Positions 7,324-15,570 of a stretch of DNA of 64,000 nucleotides are shown piece by piece. This DNA comes from Gluconacetobacter azotocaptans. Lineage in GTDB: Bacteria; Pseudomonadota; Alphaproteobacteria; Acetobacterales; Acetobacteraceae. How positions within the stretch are numbered: position 1 is the first letter of the stretch; each line of letters begins with the position of its first letter. The DNA is taken from contig NZ_JABEQF010000006.1 of assembly GCF_014174355.1 (NCBI RefSeq), positions 1 through 64,000 of the forward strand, written 5' to 3'. A program made the position numbers and the translations under genes. The notes under the pieces are model-generated. The model saw only the letters and a program-made list of their open reading frames with translations. It ran no database searches and had not been told where the DNA came from.

Positions 7324-8229
7324 ATGTCTGGTTCAGCCGCTCGTTTCATCTGGCCCAACAGTTTCAGCGTGGATGCCGCGGGCGTGCCGCGCGCGGGCGC
7401 ACGGCTGTTTTTCTACCAGACCGGCACGACGACGCCGCAGGCGACCTATGCCGACGCGAGCCTGACCATCCCCAATCCCAACCCCGTCGTCGCGGACGAG
7501 GCCGGGCAGTTCGGCGCCATCTTCCTGGTCGGCTTTCCGGCCTATGCCGTGGTGCTGGACGATGCCGGCGGCAACCAGGTCTGGGCGATGGACCCGGTGG
7601 GCGCCGGCACGGGCGGCATGGGCGCGGTGCCGGTCGGGGCGGTGATGGATTTCGCCGGGGCCACCGCGCCGCCGGGGTGGGTGCTGTGCTACGGCCAGAC
7701 TGTCAGCCGCACGACCTATGCCGCGCTGTTCGCCGTGCTGGGCACGGTTTTCGGCGCGGGCGACGGGGCGACGACGTTCGGCCTGCCGGACCTGCGCGGC
7801 CGGGCGACGTTCGGCGTCGACAACATGGGGGGGGCCGCGGCCAATCTGGTCACCTCCGCCGGGTCGGGGCTGAACGGGGTGCAGCTTGGCGCCGTGGGCG
7901 GCAGCCAGATGAGTGCATCGCACACGCACGGCGTCACGGATTCCGGACACACGCACGCCGTCACCGACCCCGGGCACGTCCATAGGCCGAACCACGGATC
8001 CGGCTTCGTCGTGCCGCAGGGATCGGGCGGCGAAATGGACGCGGTTTTCGCCGGGGGCGGCGACGTCGAGGAAAAGGCGACCGCGCAGACGGCATCGGGC
8101 ACGACAGGGATCGCCCTCGCCAGCGCCGCCACCGGCCTGACCATCGACAGCGCCGGCAGCGGTACCGGCCAGAACATTCCGCCGGCGATGATGCTGAACC
8201 GGATCATCTATACCGGTGTGGGCGGATGA
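7324..8229 (+). CDS. Phage tail-collar domain protein (tail fibre)
   Basis: A 301-residue tail fibre protein. The N-terminal domain, RLFFYQTGTTTPQATYADASLTIPNPNPVVADEAGQFGAIFL, is a common phage fibre module. Around residues 100-160 lies a phage tail-collar domain: GAVMDFAGATAPPGWVLCYGQTVSRTTYAALFAVLGTVFGAGDGATTFGLPDLRGRATFGVDNM. The C-terminal part has His-rich SHTHGVTDSGHTHAVTDPGHVH repeats like those of microcystin-dependent-protein-type fibres, where His pairs bind iron. Expected role: host recognition. The stop overlaps the next start (ATGA). Confidence 0.85.
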   Translation: MSGSAARFIWPNSFSVDAAGVPRAGARLFFYQTGTTTPQATYADASLTIPNPNPVVADEAGQFGAIFLVGFPAYAVVLDDAGGNQVWAMDPVGAGTGGMGAVPVGAVMDFAGATAPPGWVLCYGQTVSRTTYAALFAVLGTVFGAGDGATTFGLPDLRGRATFGVDNMGGAAANLVTSAGSGLNGVQLGAVGGSQMSASHTHGVTDSGHTHAVTDPGHVHRPNHGSGFVVPQGSGGEMDAVFAGGGDVEEKATAQTASGTTGIALASAATGLTIDSAGSGTGQNIPPAMMLNRIIYTGVGG

Positions 8230-8720
8230 GCGCCGTCGCCCGGCCGCGGGATGACGATGCGCCCCGCCCCGCGATGCCCGAACCGGTGACGCCCCAACCG
8301 GCGATGCCCCAATCGGCGATGCTGGACCCCGTCGAGGCGTCCGAGGCGCTGCGCGACCACGGCCTGCGGATCGGCCGGCTGGAGGCCGGGCAGCAGGGGC
8401 TGATGGTCAAGCTGGCCGAGATCTCGGCCGAGGGGCGCACGCGCGGCGAACATCAGGACCGGCGCGCCGACCGCGATTCGCAGCAGACGCAGCAGGCCAT
8501 CGCCGGGCTGCGGAGCGAGATGCGCGCGACCATCGCCGAGACGACGGCCCCGCTGAACGAGGCGCAGCGGACGCTGATCCGCCAGAGCGAGCAGATTGCC
8601 GGCGGCATCAAGGTGATTCGCAACATGGGCATCGGCATCGGCGGCGTCGTGTCGGCGCTGCTGGGGTTCCAGCCGTTCGTCGACTGGATCGGCCATGTGC
8701 TGCGGCTGGGGGGACGCTGA
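8226..8720 (+). CDS. Coiled-coil protein with C-terminal membrane helix (phage lysis region)
   Basis: A 164-residue protein with a Pro/Met-rich N-terminus, a long predicted coiled coil (ALRDHGLRIGRLEAGQQGLMVKLAEISAEGRTRGEHQDRRADRDSQQTQQAIAGLRSEM...) and one C-terminal hydrophobic segment (MGIGIGGVVSALLGFQPFVDWI). It is overlapped by the tail-collar gene and by the endolysin gene. That position and topology fit a holin- or spanin-like accessory of phage lysis, but no motif proves it. Confidence 0.55.
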   Translation: MSAVARPRDDDAPRPAMPEPVTPQPAMPQSAMLDPVEASEALRDHGLRIGRLEAGQQGLMVKLAEISAEGRTRGEHQDRRADRDSQQTQQAIAGLRSEMRATIAETTAPLNEAQRTLIRQSEQIAGGIKVIRNMGIGIGGVVSALLGFQPFVDWIGHVLRLGGR

Positions 8721-9199
8721 TGTCCGGCATCGACCTGGCCCAACTGAAATGGCGCGTCGTCGCCCCCACGCTGGCGACACTGGGGCTGGGCGGGGATGCG
8801 GCGGTCAATCTGCTGACGGGCACGGCACTGGTCGAAAGCGGCGGGGTCTGGCTGGCGCAGCTTGGCGGCGGCCCGGCGCTGGGCGTGTGGCAGATGGAAC
8901 CCGCGACCCATGACGATATCTGGCGCAGCTTCCTGTCCGACGACCGGTTCGGCGAGATCGAAACCCGCGTGCGGCGCATGACCGGTTCCGACCTGCCGCG
9001 TGTGCAGCAGCTTGTCGGCAACCTGCGCTACGCCTGCGCCATGGCGCGGCTGAAATACTACCGCGCGCCCGATGCGCTGCCGGCCGCGAATGATGCCGCC
9101 GGCCTGAGCGCGCTGCACAAGCGTGTCTACAACACCGTGCGCGGCGCGGCGGACCCCACCACCAACATCGCGGCGTTCCGGCGCGCGATTGCAGCATAA
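8720..9199 (+). CDS. Phage endolysin-like protein (putative peptidoglycan hydrolase)
   Basis: A 159-residue protein. The motif TGTALVESGGVWLAQLGGGPALGVWQMEPATHDDIW near residues 33-68 is typical of a phage lysozyme-like family with the catalytic glutamate in 'xxxESxxG'. It has no signal peptide, so release would depend on a holin. The start overlaps the upstream stop (TGATG). The membrane protein after it starts 11 bases downstream with a strong Shine-Dalgarno sequence. Peptidoglycan cleavage is inferred from the family. Confidence 0.72.
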   Translation: MSGIDLAQLKWRVVAPTLATLGLGGDAAVNLLTGTALVESGGVWLAQLGGGPALGVWQMEPATHDDIWRSFLSDDRFGEIETRVRRMTGSDLPRVQQLVGNLRYACAMARLKYYRAPDALPAANDAAGLSALHKRVYNTVRGAADPTTNIAAFRRAIAA

Positions 9200-9210
9200 G
9201 GAGGTCCGCC

Positions 9211-9939
9211 ATGGACCCGGCGACCCTTTTCCCCACGCTTCTGGCGATCGTGCCGGTGCGGTACCTGATCGACGTGGCCGCCGTGTGCGGCGTGTGCGCG
9301 GCCGTGATGCCGTGGCTGCCGGTGCCGGCCCGCGCGGCGTCGGCGTACGGGCGCGTCTATGCGCTGCTGAATATCGCGGCGCAGAATTTCCGCAATGTCA
9401 CGAACCTGGCGCGGCCAGGGAAGGGTGGATCGGGGTCCTCGGGGACGCCGATGGCGGGCATGGCGCTGCTGGCGGGCCTGGGCCTGTCGCTGTCCGCCTG
9501 CACCACCGTCGGCGGCACGACCGCGATCGACACCGCCGAACTGAACGCCGATGCCGGCGCGATCGCGTTCGCGGCCGAGGCGATCGAGGCCATTCCGGGC
9601 CTGTCGTCGCATCTCAGCCCCGATCAGGTGGCGCGGGTCAATGCCGCGCTGGGCCGGATCAAGGACATCTCGGCGCAGATCGATGCGGCATCGGGGGGTG
9701 CGATCGACATCGACACCGGCAAGGGCTGGGCGTCGGCGCTGGCGTCGGAATTCCAGACGATCCTGACCATCGCGACGCCGATCGTGTCGGCCTTCGCGCC
9801 CGGGGTGGGGGCCTATATCCAGACGGCCGGGCAGATCATTCCGCTGCTGTTGCAGGCCGTGGGGCTGACGCCGGCAAGCGTGTCGGTGACGCCGGACACG
9901 CCGTCGGCGGTGCGGGCGGCGCTGTATCGCGGCGTGTAA
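9211..9939 (+). CDS. Phage membrane protein fused to an internal lipoprotein
   Basis: A 242-residue protein starting 6 bases after a near-perfect AAGGAGGT. Residues 1-40 hold a hydrophobic N-terminus, and YALLNIAAQNFRNVTNLARP resembles small phage membrane proteins of lysis cassettes. After a Gly/Ser linker, residue 81 begins MAGMALLAGLGLSLSACTTVGG, a textbook lipoprotein signal with lipobox LSAC, followed by a helical domain (ELNADAGAIAFAAEAIEAIPGL...). It looks like two lysis-type genes (a membrane protein and an outer-membrane lipoprotein, spanin-like) joined in frame, or one gene with an internal start at ATG 9451. Confidence 0.6.
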   Translation: MDPATLFPTLLAIVPVRYLIDVAAVCGVCAAVMPWLPVPARAASAYGRVYALLNIAAQNFRNVTNLARPGKGGSGSSGTPMAGMALLAGLGLSLSACTTVGGTTAIDTAELNADAGAIAFAAEAIEAIPGLSSHLSPDQVARVNAALGRIKDISAQIDAASGGAIDIDTGKGWASALASEFQTILTIATPIVSAFAPGVGAYIQTAGQIIPLLLQAVGLTPASVSVTPDTPSAVRAALYRGV

Positions 9940-9966
9940 GGGCGCCCGCCCGCCCCGTCGTCGCGG

Positions 9967-10287
9967 TCAGGAATGCGGCCCCTGTCCGGGCTTGGGCATC
10001 TGATCGGGCCGGGGCTTGTCCATGCCGGGCGGCTTCGGGTTTTCCTCGGCCGGTTTCAGGGCATGGGGTGTGGGATAGTTCTTGGACTTGGGCGCCTGGT
10101 CCTGATGTTTCCGGAGATAGGGGGCATTGTCGTAGTCCGTGGACGGCTTGTCCGACGGTTTGGGAAAATGCCCCTGTTCGGAATCCATCGAGGAGGGGGA
10201 AGGGTTTTTCTGCGCCCATCCGGCCGGCGGCATCAGGGCCGGCACGGCTGCGGCGCAGGCGAGCACGAGAATGGGGAGACGGCGCAT
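9967..10287 (-). CDS. Small secreted proline/lysine-rich protein
   Basis: A 106-residue protein with a Sec signal peptide (MRRLPILVLACAAAVPALMPPAGWAQ) and a mature part rich in Pro, Lys, Asp and Ser (KNPSPSSMDSEQGHFPKPSDKPSTDYDNAPYLRKHQDQAPKSKNYPTPHALKPAEENPKPPG). The start at 10287 is supported by GGAGGT six bases upstream. No known domain is recognisable; it is probably disordered in the periplasm or outside the cell. Like the other cargo it runs against the flanking phage genes. Confidence 0.65.
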   Translation of the reverse strand: MRRLPILVLACAAAVPALMPPAGWAQKNPSPSSMDSEQGHFPKPSDKPSTDYDNAPYLRKHQDQAPKSKNYPTPHALKPAEENPKPPGMDKPRPDQMPKPGQGPHS

Positions 10288-10374
10288 GGCGGGACCTCCT
10301 GTCCGGTGATGTGCCAACGCCGGATGGCGGCAGGTGTTGGGGTCGTCGCGTCGACGTGAAGGGGACAGGCCACG

Positions 10375-11214
10375 ATGGTTTCACGCACATGGGGGAAACT
10401 GGGCTGCCGTCCGGCGGAAACCCGGCCGGGGCAGCCGGGCCTGTCCGGCCTGGCGATGATGGCGCGCCGCGCGCCGGGCCGGCTGGCGCGGGCGGACATC
10501 GACCCCGCGCCGCTGATGCTGGGCAACGACGTGCTGGGCGACTGCACCTCGGCCGGCATCGGCAACCATATCCGCGCGACGGCGGCGCTGGCCGGGTATC
10601 AGGTGGCGGTGGGCACGGGGCAGGCCGAGGCGTTCTACGCGGCCTCGACCGGCTATGTGCCCGGTGACCCGGCGACCGACCGGGGCGGGGTGGAGGTGGA
10701 CGTGCTGACCCACGCCGCGCGCGACGGCTACGCGCTGGCCGGCCAGACGCTGTTCCCCCTGTGGGGCAGCGCCGACCCCGACGACCTGAACGGCCTGCGC
10801 AACATCATGGCCGGGATGGGGGCGGCGTATCTGGGCGTGCGGCTGGCGCGCGCCGACCAGCAGGACGGCGTGTGGGACACCACCACGCCGGGCGACCAGA
10901 CGCCGGGGTCGTGGGGCGGGCATTGCCTGCTGGCCTGGGCCTATGACGGCGTGGCGGAGGATGCGCTGGTCACGCTGCTGACCTGGGGCACGACGCAACG
11001 CTGCACCTGGCGCTGGCTGCGGTCGCGCCTGATGGAGGTGCACGGCCTGGCCTGGCGCCAACTGATGCCCGCCGGCGGAAGGGCACCGGGTGGCGAGGAC
11101 TGGGACGCGCTGGTGGCGGCGAATGCGGATTATCTGGAAGGCGGGTTGCGCACAGGTCGGGCCCTGCCCGAACCCGGCAAGGGCCCTGGCCCTTGCATCC
11201 CGTTCGTTTCCTGA
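10375..11214 (+). CDS. Papain-like-fold phage-associated protein with repeat-derived C-terminus
   Basis: A 279-residue protein. LGNDVLGDCTSAGIGNHIRA places Cys57 at the start of a helix, and GSWGGHCLLAWAYDG places His183 on a strand, the arrangement of papain-like cysteine peptidases; a substrate is not known. LTWGTTQRCTWRWLRSRLMEVHGL near residues 201-224 would hold the third residue. The last 20 residues (RALPEPGKGPGPCIPFVS) are translated from an intergenic palindromic repeat that is almost identical to non-coding DNA at 47840-47890, so the original stop has probably been lost. GAAGGGGACAGG precedes the start. Confidence 0.55.
   Translation: MVSRTWGKLGCRPAETRPGQPGLSGLAMMARRAPGRLARADIDPAPLMLGNDVLGDCTSAGIGNHIRATAALAGYQVAVGTGQAEAFYAASTGYVPGDPATDRGGVEVDVLTHAARDGYALAGQTLFPLWGSADPDDLNGLRNIMAGMGAAYLGVRLARADQQDGVWDTTTPGDQTPGSWGGHCLLAWAYDGVAEDALVTLLTWGTTQRCTWRWLRSRLMEVHGLAWRQLMPAGGRAPGGEDWDALVAANADYLEGGLRTGRALPEPGKGPGPCIPFVS
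11155..11205. repeat. Palindromic repeat family A, copy inside a gene 3' end
   Basis: CTGCCCGAACCCGGCAAGGG, then CCTGGCCCTTGCATCCCGTTCGT, cut here as GGCCCTTGCATCCC, is nearly identical to 47846-47889. Here it is read as the last codons of the preceding gene. Confidence 0.75.
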
Positions 11215-11319
11215 AGTGCGGGGCGTCCAAAGGACGGTGGGGGCACCGGTGGTGCGCCCGCGATCCTTAACGTCCCGGCCCCAGGCCCGGCGCCATCACG
11301 CCGGGCCCGTTCCCGCATT

Positions 11320-12066
11320 TCAGCGCAGACCGCCGGAGGCGATCAGCGTTTCGCCGGTCAGCCACCGGGCGTCATCGGAAGCCAGGAAAACCGCAAGCGG
11401 CGCGATGTCCTGCACCTGGCCCGTGCGGCCCAGCGGCGTCTGGGCCACGATGGCCTGTTCCATCTCCGAGCCGACGACGTGCGCGCTCTGGGTGCCTTCG
11501 GTTTCGACCAGGCCGGGATTGATGGCGTTCACCCGGATCTGCTTCGGCCCGAGTTCGCGCGCCAGCGACCCGGTGATGGCGTCGACCGCGCCCTTCGTGC
11601 CGGTATAGACCGCCGAGTTGGGCGGCGTGATGCGCGAGACGACCGAACTGATATTGATGATGCTGCCGCCCGCGCCCAGGTGGCTGACCGCCGCCTGGGT
11701 CGTCAGCAGCGTGCCCAGCACGTTGACGTTGAACTGCCGGTGGAAATGCTCCTCGGTGATCTCCTCGATCGAGGCGAATTCATAGACGCCGGAGTTATTG
11801 ACCAGGATATCCAGCCGGCCGAACTGGTTGATCGCGGCATCGACGATGGCCTGGGCATCGGCCTTGCGCGAGACGTCGCCCTGAACCGCCACGGCCTGGC
11901 CGCCGGCATTCGTGATGGCCGTGACCACCGCATCGGCCCCCGATCTGCTGGAGGCGTAATTGACGACGACCGCGGCACCTTCCGCCGCCAGCGCCTTGGC
12001 GATTCCCGCGCCGATGCCCTTGGAGGCGCCGGTGACGATCGCGACTTTTCCGGAAAGCTTGCTCAT
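11320..12066 (-). CDS. SDR-family NAD(P)-dependent oxidoreductase
   Basis: A 248-residue classical short-chain dehydrogenase/reductase. It has the nucleotide-binding TGASKGIG (residues 12-19), NNSG (90-93), the catalytic Ser140/141, Tyr154 and Lys158 (SAVYTGTK), and NPGLVETEG after them. The C-terminus GETLIASGGL matches SDRs of the 3-oxoacyl-ACP-reductase/glucose-dehydrogenase type. The substrate cannot be told from sequence. It diverges from a TetR gene, and a perfect 18-base palindrome lies between them, so the reductase is probably repressed by that TetR and induced by its ligand. Confidence 0.9.
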   Translation of the reverse strand: MSKLSGKVAIVTGASKGIGAGIAKALAAEGAAVVVNYASSRSGADAVVTAITNAGGQAVAVQGDVSRKADAQAIVDAAINQFGRLDILVNNSGVYEFASIEEITEEHFHRQFNVNVLGTLLTTQAAVSHLGAGGSIINISSVVSRITPPNSAVYTGTKGAVDAITGSLARELGPKQIRVNAINPGLVETEGTQSAHVVGSEMEQAIVAQTPLGRTGQVQDIAPLAVFLASDDARWLTGETLIASGGLR

Positions 12067-12145
12067 TGGTAATGTCCCTGTCTGCTCGGGCTGAGAGCGA
12101 AGCGCGGCCCTGGCGCCCGGGTTGCGGAAACGGATGACTTAAAAT

Positions 12146-12163
12146 TTGGAGCGGCCGCTCCAA
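12146..12163. promoter_or_regulatory. TetR operator, perfect 18-base palindrome
   Basis: TTGGAGCGGCCGCTCCAA is a perfect inverted repeat placed between the divergent SDR and TetR genes, 50 bases before the TetR start. Its position and symmetry fit the operator of the adjacent TetR protein. Confidence 0.75.
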
Positions 12164-12212
12164 CATGCGACATATGAGGGGCGTGATTTCGCGTTCAAGG
12201 ATTTATGGAGCG

Positions 12213-12857
12213 ATGACACCAAAAAAAATCGACGGTGAGCGGCGAGGCCGGGGCCGACCGCCATCCTTCGACCGGGGGCAGGCCCTGCGCGCGGCCATGC
12301 GCCTGTTCTGGGACCGGGGGTATGACGGAACCAGCTTCGACGACCTGATCGCGGCCATGGGGATCAGTGCGTCGAGCTTCTACAATGCGTTCGGCAGCAA
12401 GGAGGCTTTGTACCAGGAGGCGATCGACGCCTACATCAAGGTCGCCGGAGGGTGGTTTTCTGCCGCCCTGAACGAAGAGACCGACACGCGGACCACCTTC
12501 GGGCATCTGACGGCCGCGGCGGCGGCCGAGTTCACGCGCGACGACCTGCCGGCGGGGTGCATGATCGCGGTCGCGGCCACCCAGTGTGCGCCGACCCAGG
12601 CACGCCTGCGCGATCTTCTGGCCAGCCAACGCACCCAGTCCGAGGACGCGATGGTGGACCGCCTGCGTCGCGGCATGGCGGCGGGCGACCTGCCTGCCGA
12701 TACCGATATCGAAGCGCTGGCGGCGTTCTATGGTTCGCTGTTGCGCGGCATGGCGGTGCAGGCCCGCGACGGCGCGTCGCGGGAGAGATTGCTGGAAATC
12801 GCGCGGATCGGGATGCAGGCATGGCCTGCAGCGCAGCCGCATCCGCGCGATTCCTGA
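12213..12857 (+). CDS. TetR/AcrR-family transcriptional regulator
   Basis: A 214-residue regulator. The basic N-terminus (MTPKKIDGERRGRGRPPSFDRGQALRAAMRLFWDRGYDGTSFDDLIAAMGISASSFYNAFGSKEALYQEAI) is a standard TetR helix-turn-helix of the RGRP-N type. The ligand domain contains GCMIAVAATQCAPT and resembles the TetR_C group that controls neighbouring SDR oxidoreductases. The start at 12213 has GGAG six bases upstream; earlier in-frame starts would place the operator inside the gene. Confidence 0.88.
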   Translation: MTPKKIDGERRGRGRPPSFDRGQALRAAMRLFWDRGYDGTSFDDLIAAMGISASSFYNAFGSKEALYQEAIDAYIKVAGGWFSAALNEETDTRTTFGHLTAAAAAEFTRDDLPAGCMIAVAATQCAPTQARLRDLLASQRTQSEDAMVDRLRRGMAAGDLPADTDIEALAAFYGSLLRGMAVQARDGASRERLLEIARIGMQAWPAAQPHPRDS

Positions 12858-13042
12858 GAGGGGGCCTCATGAGAGGGGGCCGACGGTTTTGACCGGAGGC
12901 GGACTTGCGGGGATGGCGTGTCCGCAAGCGCCCACCGCCCCGCCTGGACGGCAAGCCCACCGCGCCGGCATCAAGCATGGCCGGAGCGTCCGCTGCGGCG
13001 ACTGACTGGCCCGACCCGCCGGAGCTTTCTACACTGGACGAC

Positions 13043-14788
13043 ATGACGGACGACCGATTCCCCCGCCTGAGCCGCCGCGGCGCGCTTTCCTCGCTCATGG
13101 CCCTGGGCGCCGCCGGAATGGGCAGCGGCGCGCGCGCCGACACGTCTGCGCCATCGGTCCCCGCCGCGCCCACGCCGCCCCAGGCGCCGGACCGGCTGCG
13201 CAAGGCCGAACCCAATGCCTCGCACCCCTCGCCTGCCGACCAGCCGGGCGTCGTCTCGCGTCCGGTCGTGAAGACGCAAAGCGATATCTTCTACCGCCCG
13301 ACGATCCATTTCTCGCCGACCAGCGGCTTCATGAACGATCCCAACGGCCTGATCTTCGACGGCACGCGCTATCATCTGTATTACCAGTACGATCCGTTCG
13401 CCCCCTATGCGGGGCGCGTGCATTGGGGCCATGCGACCAGCACCGACATGCTGCACTGGCAGGACCAGCCCATCGCCATTCCCGAAACGAAGGACGGCGA
13501 GGCCTATACCGGCTGCGCGGTCATGGACACGACGAATGCCTCGGGCCTGTTCGACCCCGGCCCGGACGGCAAGATCCAGGATGGCAGGACCGGGGGCGGC
13601 ATGGTCGCGATCTATACCCGCGCCACCCCGCAAAGGCAGGCGCAGTACCTCGCCACCAGCCGCGACAACGGCCAGACCTTCACCGAATACGCCCATAATC
13701 CGATCCTGGATATCGGCAGCAATTCCTTTCGCGACCCGCAGGTGCTGTTTCATAAACCCACGAACCAGTGGGTCATGGTCATCGCCAAATCACGCCTGCA
13801 CCAGATCGCATTCTACGCCTCCATCGACCTGATCCATTGGGTGCATCTCAGCGATTTCGGCCCTTCCGGCCTGTTCGGCGTCGATTACGAATGTCCGAAC
13901 CTGATCGAAATCCCGCTGGAGGGCGGCGGCACGCGGTGGGTGCTGTTCGTTTCGGTCAATCCGGGCGGCCCGACCGGCGGCAGCATCACCCAGTATTTCG
14001 TGGGCACGTTCGACGGCACGCGCTTCAGTCCGGACGACACGGTGATCGGCCTGACCGACTTCGCCAAGGACGCCTACGCCCTGCAGGTCTATAGCGGCAT
14101 GACGGACGGCCAGGCGGTGTCGATCGCGTGGTTCGGCAACTGGCAATATTGCCAGGAACTGCCGACGCAAAGCTGGCGCGGCACGATGACCCTGCCCCGG
14201 ACGATGACCCTGCGGCGCGATTTCGCCGGCTGGATCCGCCTGGCGCAGAACCCGCGCGGGCTGGAGGCCCTGCGCGGCCCGGCCATTCCCTTCCCGGCCA
14301 CGCGCCTGGCCGCCGGGTCCAGCACCCAGGTCTCGCTGCCGCCCGGCACGGCGCTGGACCTGGCGATAAGCGTCACCGTCGACGAACGTCCGCACGGCCT
14401 GCCGCTGGGCGACAAGGGACGCACCGGCCGCTTCGTCATCGTCTTCGGCAACGAGCAGGGCGAATCCCTCACCATCGGGTTCGACGCGTTTTCCGGCCAG
14501 CTCTGGCTCGACCGCAACGACCTCAGGGGCTTCGAACAGCCGTTCTTCACCGGCGAGTTCTCGACCGTGCTGAACCCGGACGACCGGCATTTCGAGGTCC
14601 GGATCGTGCTGGATGCCTGCACGCTGGAAATCTTCGCCAATGGCGGCCTGTCGGTCGGCACGGCCCTGATCTACCCTGTCGCCCCGCTCGATTTCCTGCG
14701 CCTGGAAGCCAGCGGCGCCGCCGCCACGGTCGAAAAACTCGCCCTCTATCCGCTGCAAAAGGCGATGGACCGCGAAACGGCGGTGTAA
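13043..14788 (+). CDS. Glycoside hydrolase family 32 fructanase (levanase/inulinase type), Tat-exported
   Basis: A 581-residue exported enzyme that hydrolyses beta-fructosides (sucrose, levan or inulin). The N-terminus RLSRRGALSSLMALGAAGMG is a twin-arginine signal. Catalytic motifs of GH32 are intact: HFSPTSGFMNDPNG (residues 89-102, nucleophile Asp99), FRDPQV (Asp231) and YECPN (acid/base Glu283). A five-bladed propeller (about 85-400) is followed by the beta-sandwich domain ending DACTLEIFANGGLSV. It stands alone without an obvious operon partner. Acetic acid bacteria use such enzymes to release fructose from levan; the exact linkage preference is not evident. Confidence 0.92.
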   Translation: MTDDRFPRLSRRGALSSLMALGAAGMGSGARADTSAPSVPAAPTPPQAPDRLRKAEPNASHPSPADQPGVVSRPVVKTQSDIFYRPTIHFSPTSGFMNDPNGLIFDGTRYHLYYQYDPFAPYAGRVHWGHATSTDMLHWQDQPIAIPETKDGEAYTGCAVMDTTNASGLFDPGPDGKIQDGRTGGGMVAIYTRATPQRQAQYLATSRDNGQTFTEYAHNPILDIGSNSFRDPQVLFHKPTNQWVMVIAKSRLHQIAFYASIDLIHWVHLSDFGPSGLFGVDYECPNLIEIPLEGGGTRWVLFVSVNPGGPTGGSITQYFVGTFDGTRFSPDDTVIGLTDFAKDAYALQVYSGMTDGQAVSIAWFGNWQYCQELPTQSWRGTMTLPRTMTLRRDFAGWIRLAQNPRGLEALRGPAIPFPATRLAAGSSTQVSLPPGTALDLAISVTVDERPHGLPLGDKGRTGRFVIVFGNEQGESLTIGFDAFSGQLWLDRNDLRGFEQPFFTGEFSTVLNPDDRHFEVRIVLDACTLEIFANGGLSVGTALIYPVAPLDFLRLEASGAAATVEKLALYPLQKAMDRETAV

Positions 14789-15570
14789 GTGTCTGATCGG
14801 ACGGGCGCGCATCGTCAGAGGGTAGGAAGAAGATCGGTTTTCCGGAAATCCCGCTCTTTGAACAGAAGAGGGACCTGCCGGTCCTTCGGCGGGGTAACGA
14901 CCCTTGCCGAACCGGATGAAGGCCTCCCGCGCCTGACCCGGGTCAGGCGGACCAGGCGATTTCGGGGACGGACCGGCCTTGGTCCTTGAGATACGTCAGG
15001 CGCCCACAGGCGCATGATGTCGCGCGTCGTCTCGGGGCCTTCCGGCACGTGCCGCCGATCGGCGCAGGCGGTATGCGCGCCATGGTGCCTTTGTGCTTAC
15101 GGCACATCAGGACACGTTCGCCTGACGCGATGATCGGCGGCAGAAGACGCACCGATGCCGATGCCTCCGGCGATCGGCAGCGTAGTCACTCTCGCATACC
15201 GGTCGGGTCGGCGCATCGTGGGCTCCGGGCTTCGGGCTCCGGACTGCTGGTTGCGGTGTTGTGGCGTCTGTCTTCACACGCGAGCAGCGCTAAAAGCGGA
15301 CATTCTGCTTTCCCGCCATTGCTGCCTGTCGGCTCTCGCCTCATGTGGGACATACAAGCACTGCATGAACGCACGCAAAGCAGACATGAGTATTTCGTTA
15401 ATTTTCGGTACATTCACCCTACCATCCTCCTGAAAGCGGGATTACGCGTAGAAATTACGCTGTCGGGTATCAGATGCCCTCGGCAACGGCATTCAATTGT
15501 TATGTTCGAGCCAAAAAGATAGGCAGTCTCTGCGTTGCACCTTATTACAAGCCTAGCAAGAAGCATTTCG
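14789..15570. other. Gene-free stretch between GH32 and the EcsC-like gene
   Basis: About 780 bases without a convincing gene. The frames open here have poor codon use and no family resemblance. GC content falls from left to right across it, so it probably contains the left border of the AT-richer island; no direct repeat, tRNA or integrase is visible. Confidence 0.5.

Noticed and set aside
14986-15522. Possible 178-residue protein in the spacer before the EcsC-like gene
   Set aside because: Codon use and composition are random-looking, no ribosome-binding site, and no recognisable domain.
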